Source: Catenulispora pinisilvae (GTDB lineage: Bacteria > Actinomycetota > Actinomycetes > Streptomycetales > Catenulisporaceae). From it: a stretch of 64,000 bases of DNA. The notes below the pieces were generated by a model, which was given only the letters and a program-made list of their open reading frames with translations, was not told where the DNA came from and did no database searches. Positions 52,212 through 59,933 of the stretch are shown piece by piece. Made by a program: the position numbers and the translations under genes. The stretch's first letter is position 1, and each line of letters opens with the position of its first letter. The stretch is taken from contig NZ_JAAFZA010000003.1 of NCBI RefSeq assembly GCF_015356865.1, forward strand, positions 1 to 64,000, written 5' to 3'.

Positions 52212-52322
52212 GGTGCCGGCTCGCCGTAGGCGGGCGCTGGCGGGGCCGGCACCGGCGGGGTGCAGCGCGAAGCCGCACCCCGTACATAACCGAAGGCCGG
52301 GACCTCTGGTCCCGGCCTTCGG
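52212..52322. terminator. Cluster of three consecutive hairpins ending in a 14-bp terminator-like stem
   Basis: Stem 1: GGTGCCGGC/GCCGGCACC at 52212-52253. Stem 2: CGGGGTGC/GCACCCCG at 52256-52282. Stem 3: a perfect 14-bp stem CCGAAGGCCGGGAC with 5-nt loop CTCTG at 52290-52322. Stem 3 alone would be a strong terminator for the MBL gene, which ends 57 nt away on the minus strand; the purpose of the first two is unclear. Confidence 0.65.
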
Positions 52323-52378
52323 TAGTGCTGTGCGGGGTGGGCGGTGTCCATCCGCGTGTCCATCCGACATCGCGGAGA

Positions 52379-53146
52379 TCAGCCGATCGGCGGTGCGAGG
52401 TACTCCAACGCATAGCCGTCGCCGGCGGCGGTCACGCGGGCGATGCCGGGCGAATCTAGGTGGGCGCCGGCTACGAAACACTGCGGCTGGGCCAGCTGCT
52501 TGAGCAGGGCCGCCCGCGCGGCGCGGGCCTGGGACTGGTTGCCGTCGAGCTCCCAGGACACGTTCGGCTGCTCGAATTGGAGCGTGGGAACGTGGACGGT
52601 GTCGCCCCAGACGAGAAGGCGGCCGGTGGTGCTCCTGACGTCGTAGACGGTGTGGCCGGGCGTGTGGCCCGGTGTGGGGATCGCGGTGGTCCAGTCGTTG
52701 ATCGCGACCTGTTCCGACACGGGTACCACCCGGTCGCGGATCGGTGCGAGCCGTCCGGTGAACACCGAGGTGTCGCCCGCGCCGATCCACACGCGCTCGA
52801 GTTCGGGGAACGCCTCTGAGCCGTCCGGCGCGATCAGGCCGCTTACGTGGTCTTCGTGCCGGTGGGTGATGGCGACGTCGGTGACTTGCGCGCGGTCGAT
52901 TCCCGCTTCGTCGAGCGCGTCGTAGATCAAGCCCATGGTGGGGTCGTGCCAGGCGTTGGATGCTCCGGTGTCGATGAGGACCGATCGCGTGCCGTCGGTG
53001 ACGAAGAAGGCGTTGACCGACAGCCGCAGGTTGTCGTCGGCCAGTGGGACGGCGGCCGGCAGCTCGTCGAGCGGGCGCCCGTCCTCGTCGCGGAGTCGGG
53101 TCGCCGGTGAGGAGCCGTAGCCCTGCTCCCGAAGAACCTCCCGCAC
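52379..53146 (-). CDS. MBL-fold metallo-hydrolase
   Basis: A 255-aa metallo-beta-lactamase-fold enzyme. Zinc ligands are in THRHEDHVSG (HxHxDH), TPGHTPGHTV and WGDTVH, with a late His in AGAHLDSPG. Characterised relatives include lactonases and other hydrolases. The first 30 residues (REVLREQGYGSSPATRLRDE) look unusual for the family, and the GTG start abuts a truncated old-yellow-enzyme gene on the other strand. The N terminus may therefore have been reshaped by a rearrangement; an internal start near the LADDNLRLSVNAFF segment is possible. Confidence 0.8.
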   Translation of the reverse strand: MREVLREQGYGSSPATRLRDEDGRPLDELPAAVPLADDNLRLSVNAFFVTDGTRSVLIDTGASNAWHDPTMGLIYDALDEAGIDRAQVTDVAITHRHEDHVSGLIAPDGSEAFPELERVWIGAGDTSVFTGRLAPIRDRVVPVSEQVAINDWTTAIPTPGHTPGHTVYDVRSTTGRLLVWGDTVHVPTLQFEQPNVSWELDGNQSQARAARAALLKQLAQPQCFVAGAHLDSPGIARVTAAGDGYALEYLAPPIG

Positions 53147-53722
53147 TGTTCACCGCGGTCAAACTCGGCACCCTGGAGTCGCCCAACCGCATCGTCATGT
53201 CGGGGATGACGCGCAGCCGGGCGCCCGAGGCCGGCATCCCCACAGAGCTCACCGCCACCTATTTCAGCCAGCGCGCGAGCGCCGGACTGGTCGTGACCGG
53301 GTCGGTGGCCGTCTCCCCGGAGGCGTCGGGCTACCTGTGGACCGAGGGCATCCACAGCGCCCGGCAGATCGCCGGGTGGCGACGGGTGACCGAGGCCGTG
53401 CACAGCGCGGGCGGACGTATCGCCGTCCAGCTGATCCATCGCGGCAGGGTGTCCCACAGTTAGCTGCAACCTGATCGTTCCGCGCCGCCCGGCGTTCGAC
53501 AGGATGCTGATACTGGGCGGGGGGTACACGGCGGAGACGGCGACAGCCGCCATCGACGAGCGCCGCGCGGACCTCATCGCGTTCGGCCGCCGCTTCCTGG
53601 CCAATCCCGACCTTCCCGCGCGACTGCGGGCTCGGCGCCCGCTTGCCGATGCCGACCCCGCCACCTTCTACGGCGGAGGCGCTGAAGGCTACACCGACTA
53701 CCCGACCGACTCCGACGCTTGA
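53128..53722 (+). pseudogene. Old-yellow-enzyme (alkene reductase) gene with central deletion
   Basis: Two pieces of one FMN-dependent ene-reductase. The N-terminal part (LFTAVKLGTLESPNRIVMSG to VQLIHRGRVSHS) stops at 53463. The C-terminal part (LILGGGYTAETATAAIDERR, then LIAFGRRFLANPDLPARLR and DPATFYGGGAEGYTDYPT) lies in a different frame at about 53504-53722. About 200 central residues with the active-site His/Asn and FMN region are missing. The remains cannot make an active enzyme. The 3' end overlaps an HxlR fragment on the other strand. Confidence 0.85.
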
Positions 53723-53995
53723 GTCTTCGGCGCTTTCGGTGCTGACCACGCCGGGTTTCTCCGGACACTGATCTGTTCCAGTTCGACCGCGTCCCCGGTT
53801 TCACTGCGCACTTCGACGTGGACCGGGACGCCTGCTTCGTGGTCGAGGTAGTGCAGCGGCCCCGTGCCGTCCTGGAGGTATTTGTCGCCCCACTGCATCA
53901 GGGCCACGATCACCGGGAACAGGCCGCGGCCCATGTCGGTGAGCACGTATTCGTCGCGGGTGCGGCCGCCGTCCTCGCGGTAGGGGCGCTTATCG
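53698..53995 (-). pseudogene. Truncated HxlR-family regulator, C-terminal part
   Basis: The frame reads RPYREDGGRTRDEYVLTDMG and then LFPVIVALMQWGDKYLQDG, the wing and last helix of an HxlR winged-helix regulator, followed by the usual C-terminal tail. The N-terminal helix-turn-helix is absent. Upstream (higher coordinates) the DNA changes abruptly to an MFS gene on the other strand. HxlR genes often control a neighbouring reductase, which fits the broken ene-reductase beside it. Confidence 0.75.
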
Positions 53996-54267
53996 GCGCC
54001 GGGATCGGCCTGGCCATGCCGGTCATGCTGACCCAGGCCACCGCCCACCTGCCCGGGGCGCAGGCCGCCTCCGGCAGCGCCGTGGTCAACACCAGCCGCC
54101 AGCTCGGCTACGTCCTGGGCGTCGCCATCCTCATCGCCATCCTCAGCGCGGCAGACTCCGCACACCATCCGGCGCGCGCCTTCGGACAGGTCTGGTGGTT
54201 CATCGCCATCACCGCAGCCGTATCCGCCGTCACCGCCTGGGGCATCACCAGCCGCCGCCAGAGGTGA
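53975..54267 (+). pseudogene. Truncated MFS efflux transporter, last two to three helices
   Basis: From about 53975 the plus strand encodes GALIGAGIGLAMPVMLTQAT, ASGSAVVNTSRQLGYVLGVA and a final helix before SRRQR and the stop. This matches the C terminus of DHA2-type drug exporters. The first 350 or so residues are missing. The open frame continues upstream only by reading the HxlR fragment backwards, so the junction near 53975-54000 is a deletion scar. Confidence 0.75.
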
Positions 54268-54412
54268 TCGCGGACTGGGAACAGCGTCGGCGGCTGGGCG
54301 CCTCCGAGCGCCGGGGCAGAGTGTGACGAGGCTGTTTACTCTCGGGCGGGCAGGGCAGCAGGAGGCTCGCGGTTCTATCCCGCGACCCGCGCACAGTCGC
54401 ATTGGAGTCGCC

Positions 54413-55030
54413 ATGTCAATAACCGAGGACACCCCTGACAGCCCTGGCACCCCCGATAGCCCCGATAACCTCGACAACCCCGACGTCATCGCGGTGCTCA
54501 GGGGCGACCACCAGCATGTCGAGGAGTTGTTCAACAAGGTCCAGGACCATGCCCGCTACCGCAATCGCCGCAAGGAGCTCGCGGACCAGGTCATCATCGA
54601 ATTGGTCCGGCACATGGTGGCTGAGGAGCAGTACGTCTACCCGATCGTCCGCGAGGCCGTTGGGGGACAAGCGGTGGCCGACCACGCGGTGAGTGCGAAC
54701 GCCGCGGCCGAGGCGCTCATGAAGCAGCTTGAACCTCTCGAAGCGACCGACGAGGTCTTCGATCGGGTGCTCATCAAGCTGATGGCCGTGACCCGCTCCC
54801 ATGCCGAGGACGAGGAGGCGCAGCTGTTCCCGTGTCTGGCCGCGGCGTGTCCTGCGACGGAGTTGCGCGAACTCGGCGGGAAGGTTCAAGCCGACAAGGC
54901 GGTCAGACCGACCCGCCCGCACCCGGCGGCCGTCACGACGCCGCCAGACAACGTGCCCGTCGGATCCGAGCCGGGTCTGGTCGACCGGCTCCGCGACGCA
55001 TTGGCGCACCCCACCGAAGGAGGGTACTGA
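54413..55030 (+). CDS. Hemerythrin-domain protein
   Basis: A 205-aa protein with a four-helix hemerythrin-like fold. Di-iron ligands are visible in DHQHVEELF, VRHMVAEEQYVYP, VADHAVSAN and RSHAEDEEAQLFP. It may sense or bind oxygen, nitric oxide or iron. The N terminus has a DSPGTPDSPDNLDNPD repeat, and the C-terminal 45 residues are a disordered Pro-rich tail. I chose ATG 54413 (upstream TTGGAG). The stop overlaps the ATG of the WhiB gene, so an oxygen-responsive pair is plausible. Confidence 0.88.
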   Translation: MSITEDTPDSPGTPDSPDNLDNPDVIAVLRGDHQHVEELFNKVQDHARYRNRRKELADQVIIELVRHMVAEEQYVYPIVREAVGGQAVADHAVSANAAAEALMKQLEPLEATDEVFDRVLIKLMAVTRSHAEDEEAQLFPCLAAACPATELRELGGKVQADKAVRPTRPHPAAVTTPPDNVPVGSEPGLVDRLRDALAHPTEGGY

Positions 55031-55431
55031 TGACTTACGCCACCGAGACGCTCAGCCACGCGAGGATCGTCGGCACCCGACCGCGCGCCGGGGGCGCCGG
55101 CACGCCCAAACGCCGGAGGGGTGCCCGCCCGGTGAGTCCGCAGCGTTTGCGGACGCCGGGGGACGACATGGCCGACTGGGTCCAACAGGGCGCCTGCCGG
55201 ACCAGCGAGCCGGAGCTGTTCTTCCCGATCACCCCGCCCGGCTACACCCGGCCCAAGCAGCAGCTCACCGAGGCGAAAGCGGTGTGCCACCGGTGTCCGG
55301 TGATCGAGTCCTGCCGCAAGTGGGCACTGGCCCATCCGCGGATGGCCCAGTACGGGGTGTGGGGCGCGATGTCCGAGGAGGAGCGCCGTACGGTCCGTCG
55401 CCATGGTGATCGGTCGGGACCCCGGTCTTGA
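55030..55431 (+). CDS. WhiB-family iron-sulfur transcription factor
   Basis: A 133-aa WhiB-like protein. Four Cys for a [4Fe-4S] cluster are present: QGACR, then AVCHRCPVIESC. The G[VI]WGG-like turn is GVWGAMSEEER, and a basic tail follows. WhiB proteins sense redox state or oxygen and act with sigma factors. I use the ATG at 55030 because AAGGAGG lies at ideal spacing and it overlaps the hemerythrin stop; this adds an unusual basic N-terminal region of about 45 residues. A shorter form from ATG 55168 is possible. Confidence 0.9.
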   Translation: MTYATETLSHARIVGTRPRAGGAGTPKRRRGARPVSPQRLRTPGDDMADWVQQGACRTSEPELFFPITPPGYTRPKQQLTEAKAVCHRCPVIESCRKWALAHPRMAQYGVWGAMSEEERRTVRRHGDRSGPRS

Positions 55432-56111
55432 CGAGCCAAGCGCACACCGGGGACCGGAATCAGAGTGCTGCGACCGGCCGGCCCTTCAGCTCGGCCCGGA
55501 CGAAGCTGCTGGTTTCCGTCGCCGCGGCGTTCGTGGCGGGCGTGGCCACGGCGCTGCTGGGCGCCGGCCGGGCCGCGCCGTTGATCGGCTGGGACGTGCT
55601 GGCGATCGTCTTCTGCGCGTGGGTGTGGTCCGCTGTGTGGAGCCTGGACGCGGAGGCCACGGCCGGGCATGCCAAGCGGGAGAACCCCAGCCGCGATCTG
55701 GCCGATCTGGTCCTGCTCGGGGCGGCGGTCGCGAGCCTGGTCGCCGTCGGGGTAGTGCTGTTCGGAGCCGGCCACGCCGGCGGGAACGCCGAGTACGCGC
55801 AGGCGGCGCTGGCGTTGGTCTCGGTCTTCGCGTCCTGGACGCTCGTCCACACGGTGTTCACGTTGAAGTACGCGCGGCTCTACTACTCCGGCGAAGTCGG
55901 CGGGATCGACTTCAACGAGTCTGACGCTCCGCAGTACAGCGACTTCGCCTATCTGGCGTTCACGATCGGTATGACGTTCCAGGTCTCCGACACGAACATC
56001 GGGTCCAAGGAGATCCGGCGCACGGCGCTGCGGCACGCGTGGCTGTCGTTCCCGCTGGGGGCCGTGATCATCGCGACGTCGATCAACCTCGTGTCCGGGC
56101 TGGCCAAGTGA
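55428..56111 (+). CDS. DUF1345-family membrane protein
   Basis: A 227-aa protein with about five membrane helices. The segment YYSGEVGGIDFNESDAPQYS followed by DFAYLAFTIGMTFQVSDT is the signature of DUF1345 proteins, which have no settled function. The TTG start overlaps the WhiB stop by four bases, so it is co-translated with the hemerythrin and WhiB genes. A stress- or redox-related membrane function is only a guess from context. Confidence 0.85.
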   Translation: MTSQAHTGDRNQSAATGRPFSSARTKLLVSVAAAFVAGVATALLGAGRAAPLIGWDVLAIVFCAWVWSAVWSLDAEATAGHAKRENPSRDLADLVLLGAAVASLVAVGVVLFGAGHAGGNAEYAQAALALVSVFASWTLVHTVFTLKYARLYYSGEVGGIDFNESDAPQYSDFAYLAFTIGMTFQVSDTNIGSKEIRRTALRHAWLSFPLGAVIIATSINLVSGLAK

Positions 56112-56240
56112 GAGGCGTGGTCCGGCCCGGGCACCGCGCCTCGCTGATTCCGCAGATCGCGCTATATCGGGAGTTGGTGGGCGTATGCTGGCAAAAAGGC
56201 TAGTTGTGGCTATTTTCCCCCGAGCGCCGGAGGAGGCACG

Positions 56241-56597
56241 ATGATCCAGGCAGCGGACCTGCGGGAGTGGCGTACTTACGATGTGGTCGACTCCGGCGGG
56301 CACAAGATCGGCTCCTTGGAGGCGGTCTACGTGGACACCAGCACCGACGAACCCGCGATGGCGACCGTCCGGGTCGGCCTTCCCACCAGGCACCGCCTGG
56401 TGTTCGTCCCGCTGGACGACGTGGTCGTGGGACCCGACTACGTCCGGGTCAACTACGCGAAGTCGCTGGTGAAGCGCAGCCCGGCGATCGGTACCGACGA
56501 CGTTCTCCCCTTCGAGGACGAGGAGGCCGTCTTCCAGCATTACGAGCTGCCGTACGAGGCGGGTGCTTCCGGAGAGCGGCAACTCGCCCGCCGCTGA
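56241..56597 (+). CDS. PRC-barrel domain protein
   Basis: A 118-aa protein whose first 80 residues form a PRC-barrel (REWRTYDVVDSGGHKIGSLE; LVFVPLDDVVVGPDYVRVNY), the domain of ribosome maturation factor RimM and photosynthetic reaction centres. Small stress-associated versions are common in actinomycetes. GGAGG precedes the ATG. Function unknown. Its stop codon lies inside the first unit of a 19-bp tandem repeat. Confidence 0.85.
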   Translation: MIQAADLREWRTYDVVDSGGHKIGSLEAVYVDTSTDEPAMATVRVGLPTRHRLVFVPLDDVVVGPDYVRVNYAKSLVKRSPAIGTDDVLPFEDEEAVFQHYELPYEAGASGERQLARR

Positions 56598-56669
56598 CCA
56601 CCGGCGCGCAAGCTGACCACCTGCTCGCAACCTGATCACCTGCCCGCAAGCTGAGCATCTGCCTGCAAC
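56594..56669 (+). repeat. Four imperfect 19-bp tandem repeats
   Basis: Four units beginning CTGA (consensus CTGACCACCTGCCCGCAAG) run from the PRC-barrel stop to just before the next gene. The phase is exact (4 x 19). Possible slippage product, mRNA-level spacer or binding array. Confidence 0.8.
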
Positions 56670-56682
56670 AGGAAGAAGCGCC

Positions 56683-56847
56683 ATGGTTGTGTTCCTGCTC
56701 CTCATCCTGGCCGCGGTCGTGCTGGGCGTCATCGGCGCCGTCGTCAAAGGGCTGTTCTACCTGCTGCTCATCGGCTGCGTGCTGGTCGCCGCGGCTGTCG
56801 TCTACGGGGTGGTGCGGCTGCGTCGGCCGCGGCAGCGGGTGCGATGA
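56683..56847 (+). CDS. 54-aa membrane protein
   Basis: A small protein with two close hydrophobic helices: VVFLLLILAAVVLGVIGAVV, a KG turn, then LFYLLLIGCVLVAAAVVYGV, and a basic tail (RLRRPRQRVR). GGAAGAAG lies upstream of the ATG. Hydrophobic two-helix proteins like this are common beside stress genes in actinomycetes. No family name is assigned. Confidence 0.65.
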   Translation: MVVFLLLILAAVVLGVIGAVVKGLFYLLLIGCVLVAAAVVYGVVRLRRPRQRVR

Positions 56848-56977
56848 AGACCTTCTGAGTTGAAAGTCTCTCCGCTGGCCGAGAGGTCTAGAGTTGAACT
56901 ACGCCCGGCCAATCCGGGCGGTCTCCCCGGACCCCGGTGACGCTTCGCGCTCCTGCGGCAGGTCTTAGGAGGCCGTC

Positions 56978-57418
56978 ATGGCGGGCATCGGCTCAGGCGC
57001 CGACTCGGGTGCCGACTTACGTGGGCGGACCGATTCCGGTCAGCGGGATATCGGCGCCGCCGCCACTACATCGCGGGCCTTGTTGACCATATCGGTCGAT
57101 CCGGCCGCGAGCAGACCGGTGGTCGCCCTGACCGGTGAGCTGGATATCGCGACCGCTCCCGCCGTCAAGACCGTCTGCTTCGAAACGTTCGAAGCCCGCC
57201 CCCGCCCGTACGTCGTCGTCGACCTGGCCGGGTTGTACTTCTGCGACTGCGCGGGCCTGAACGCGTTCGTCCTCATCCACAACTGGGCTCTCACAGGTGG
57301 CGGGTGGGTCCGGCTGTGCCGCACGGACCGTCGCATGCAGAAGATGCTCGACATCACCGGACTCGCGGCGACGCTGCGCTGCTATCCGACCGCCGTCGAT
57401 GCCTTCGCCGATATCTGA
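56978..57418 (+). CDS. STAS-domain protein (anti-anti-sigma-like) with Cys at the phosphosite
   Basis: A 146-aa protein. A low-complexity N terminus of about 30 residues leads to a STAS fold (LTISVDPAASRPVVALTGEL, then VVVDLAGLYFCDCAGLNAF). In SpoIIAA-like antagonists the loop reads DSSGL or DSAGL and the Ser is phosphorylated by an anti-sigma kinase. Here it is Asp90-Cys91-Ala-Gly-Leu, so classical switching by phosphorylation is not possible. It may be permanently active, redox-controlled or non-cognate. TTAGGAGG precedes the ATG. A SigB-family sigma factor lies 2.5 kb downstream. Confidence 0.87.
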   Translation: MAGIGSGADSGADLRGRTDSGQRDIGAAATTSRALLTISVDPAASRPVVALTGELDIATAPAVKTVCFETFEARPRPYVVVDLAGLYFCDCAGLNAFVLIHNWALTGGGWVRLCRTDRRMQKMLDITGLAATLRCYPTAVDAFADI

Positions 57419-57491
57419 ACTATCTGCGCCACCCCGTTTGGATCCGGCGATTCGGGTACTCATGGGCGGAAGCCCCTTTGAGGAGGCCCTC

Positions 57492-58073
57492 ATGATCACC
57501 GCCGTGGTCTTCATCGCCATCGCCATAGTCCTGGTCGTCGCCGTCGTGGCGTACAGCGGCCGGCACGAGTACGCCAAGCGCCGGATCCGTACCTCGTTCG
57601 GGCCCGAATACGCCCGGGTGCGGGCCGAGCAGGGCGGAACGCGGGCCGCGGACCGGGAGCTGGCGCGGCGCAACCAGATGCACGACAGGCTGCGCCTGGA
57701 GCCGATCAGTGCGAACGACCGGGACTTCTACGCCACGTCCTGGCAGCACATCCGAGGCGGCTTCCTCGAAGACCCGGGGGTCGCCGTGACCAGTGCCGCG
57801 CAGCTGCTGGCCCGGCTGCTGGAAGCCAAGGGCTATCCCGGCGACGATCAAGGCGAGCAGCTGGCTCTGCTTTCGGTCCAGTACGGACCCGCCCTGGCGG
57901 ACTACCGCCAAGCGCTGTGGGTCAGCGAACGCCTGCGGTCCGATCCGGCGTCGATGCCGACCGAGGTGAAACGCGAAGCCCTGATGCAGTACCAGACCCT
58001 CTTCGAAGACCTGCTGACCGAACCCGGTGCAGTGGTGTCGCGCAGGATCAAGGAATCGGAAGTCACGCCGTGA
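57492..58073 (+). CDS. Membrane-anchored unknown protein, related to the next gene product
   Basis: A 193-aa protein: one N-terminal membrane helix (AVVFIAIAIVLVVAVVAYSG), a basic linker and a cytoplasmic helical domain. The domain contains FYATSWQHIRGGFLEDP, then QLLARLLEAKGYP and ADYRQAL. The next protein has the same pattern without the membrane helix. AGGAGG precedes the ATG. I recognise no characterised family. The genes overlap by four bases, which suggests that the two proteins work together, perhaps as a complex at the membrane. Confidence 0.8.
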   Translation: MITAVVFIAIAIVLVVAVVAYSGRHEYAKRRIRTSFGPEYARVRAEQGGTRAADRELARRNQMHDRLRLEPISANDRDFYATSWQHIRGGFLEDPGVAVTSAAQLLARLLEAKGYPGDDQGEQLALLSVQYGPALADYRQALWVSERLRSDPASMPTEVKREALMQYQTLFEDLLTEPGAVVSRRIKESEVTP

Positions 58074-58447
58074 ACGCCGAACCGGTCGTGGACCAGGACA
58101 CCTTCCCCACCGAGCCGACCCACCGGTGGGCTGACGACGGGGGCGTGCTCACCGAGGAGCGGCAGCCGGAGCCGGAATCCATGGAGCCGCTCTTGAGCGA
58201 CGAGGCGGAGCAGGCGTTCCTCAGCCGCTGGGCCGAGATCCAGGCCGGCTTCGTGGAGGACCCGGCGGAGTCCGTGCGGGAGGCGGACCGGCTCATCAAC
58301 GAGATCGCCGCGGCCCTGCAAAGCGCTTTCCAGGCCCGCAGAATCGATCTGGCGGCCGACTGGCAGGACGGCAGCCCCGGAACCGAGGGGCTGCGCATGG
58401 CCCTGCGGCGCTACCGAGCTTTCATCGGGGTCATCCTCCCCAAGTAA
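58070..58447 (+). CDS. Soluble unknown protein, related to the preceding gene product
   Basis: A 125-aa protein from a GTG overlapping the upstream stop. An acidic N terminus leads to FLSRWAEIQAGFVEDPAESV, then ADRLINEIAAALQ and MALRRYRAF. The F-x3-W-x2-I-x2-GF-x-EDP core aligns with the preceding protein. It looks like a soluble half of a duplicated domain. Function unknown. Confidence 0.78.
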   Translation: MNAEPVVDQDTFPTEPTHRWADDGGVLTEERQPEPESMEPLLSDEAEQAFLSRWAEIQAGFVEDPAESVREADRLINEIAAALQSAFQARRIDLAADWQDGSPGTEGLRMALRRYRAFIGVILPK

Positions 58448-58686
58448 CACCCCCTGGACCGGTGCCGCGTCTCACCCCGCGAGGCGCGGCATCGCAGCGG
58501 GGGACGCCGTCGTCCGAGCACGCCGTCCCGCTGCCCGGCACCGCTCCTGGCCTGCGCCCGGCCAGCGGCCGTAGAATGCCCGCAACGCACCCGACCATCG
58601 CAGCCCGACCGAGTTTTCGATCAGGTCTAGACCTTATGCCGGTCTCGTGACCCGCCTCGCTGCAATCAACCAGTGAGGTAATCGCT

Positions 58687-59745
58687 ATGGCTGCTATCCC
58701 CTATGACGGCGTAGAGCCGTTTCCCGGCCACCCGCCGACCGCCACGACACCGGTTCAACGCAGAATTCAAGTGGCCGTGACGGCCTTGCTGGTCATCGCG
58801 CCGCTGCTCGGTCTCGTCGCCGCGGTGTGGTTGTTGTGGGGCAGGGGCGTCGGGGTCGTCGACCTGCTGCTGGCGGGCTTCTTCTACTTCCTGACCGGGT
58901 TCGGCGTGACCGTCGGCTTCCACAGACTGCTGACCCACCGGAGCTTCACCGCCAAACCGGCTCTGCGCGCGGGGCTCGCGGTCGCGGGATCGATGAGCTT
59001 CCAGGGTTCGGTCATCAGCTGGGTCGCGACCCACCGGCGGCATCACGCGTTCACCGACCGGCCCGGCGATCCGCACTCGCCCTACCGGTACGGCACCGGA
59101 CCGGTGGGCCAGCTGCACGGCCTGGTCCACGCCCACTTCGGCTGGCTGTTCGGCGACGACCCGACCGACGTCGGCCACTTCGCCCCGGACCTGGTGGCCG
59201 AACCGGTCATGCGCCGGATCTCCGGGCTGTTCCCCGTGCTGTGCGTGGCGTCCTTGGCCTTGCCGGCCCTGGCCGGCTGGGCGATCGGCGACTTCGCCTG
59301 GACCGCGGGAGTCACGGCACTGATATGGGCCGGGCTGGCCCGGGTGTTCCTGCTCCAGCACGTGACGTGGAGTGTCAACTCCCTGTGTCACCTGATGGGG
59401 ACGCGGCCGTTCGCGACCCGCCGCCACGACCGGGCCACGAACCTGTGGCCGCTGGCCCTGCTGTCGATGGGCGAGAGCTGGCACAACACCCACCACTGCG
59501 ATCCGTCCTGCGCCCGGCACGGCGTGGATCGCGGCCAGATCGACCTGTCCGCCGGGGTGATCCGGCTGTTCGAGCGCCTCGGCTGGGCCACCGATGTTCG
59601 TTGGCCCGACCCCCGACGCTTGGCCGAACACCGGCTCGGTCCGGCGGCCGCGGCCGCGGCCGCATCCGCATCGGTGTCCGCATCCGCTTCCGCGTCTGCG
59701 CTTCCGCGCACCGGGCCGCTGACTCCTCGCGATCGGGCCAGGTAA
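58687..59745 (+). CDS. Membrane fatty-acid (acyl-CoA delta-9 type) desaturase
   Basis: A 352-aa di-iron desaturase that puts a double bond into acyl chains. Three His boxes are present: HRLLTH at 79-84, HRRHH at 116-120 and HNTHH at 266-270. At least four membrane helices surround them. The C terminus ends in a 30-residue Ala/Ser repeat (SASVSASASASAL) encoded by a tandem repeat. The context (stress genes, SigB-family sigma factor) suggests control of membrane fluidity, for example in cold or osmotic stress. Confidence 0.92.
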   Translation: MAAIPYDGVEPFPGHPPTATTPVQRRIQVAVTALLVIAPLLGLVAAVWLLWGRGVGVVDLLLAGFFYFLTGFGVTVGFHRLLTHRSFTAKPALRAGLAVAGSMSFQGSVISWVATHRRHHAFTDRPGDPHSPYRYGTGPVGQLHGLVHAHFGWLFGDDPTDVGHFAPDLVAEPVMRRISGLFPVLCVASLALPALAGWAIGDFAWTAGVTALIWAGLARVFLLQHVTWSVNSLCHLMGTRPFATRRHDRATNLWPLALLSMGESWHNTHHCDPSCARHGVDRGQIDLSAGVIRLFERLGWATDVRWPDPRRLAEHRLGPAAAAAAASASVSASASASALPRTGPLTPRDRAR

Positions 59746-59933
59746 GAGGCAGGGGCGCTATATACGCACCATCCCGATTCGCGCTATTGTGGCAGTACCT
59801 TCATACGCCCAAGACTCTGGCGCCGTGAATTCCGACGCGCCGTATGCGGTCGGGGCAAAAACCGGTTTCATCTTCGGCCGCGAAAGCCCTCCCACGCAGC
59901 CGACGCCCCACATGCGAAAGCGTAGGGCGCTCA

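Larger units (their letters stand above)
51529..52378. other. 850-bp low-coding region with iterons, gene scraps and hairpins
   Basis: No intact gene. It contains a 14-bp iteron array (51656-51696) and, at 51990-52159, a possible remnant of a small Lys-rich protein. One frame gives TKEKKKVLEAAKAFG; after a shift another gives ILTIHALADMEMTTAKLRRA and then a stop. A cluster of three hairpins ends the region (52212-52322). The region looks like decayed or exchanged DNA. Confidence 0.5.

Noticed and set aside
9931-53258. Other long antisense frames, such as those opposite the SARP regulators
   Set aside because: They lack ribosome binding sites, family motifs and normal composition, and lie fully over genes with clear domains.
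53818-54267. A 149-codon plus-strand frame as an intact small membrane protein
   Set aside because: Its first third is the HxlR fragment read backwards; only the last 100 codons match an MFS C terminus. It is a deletion junction, not a gene.
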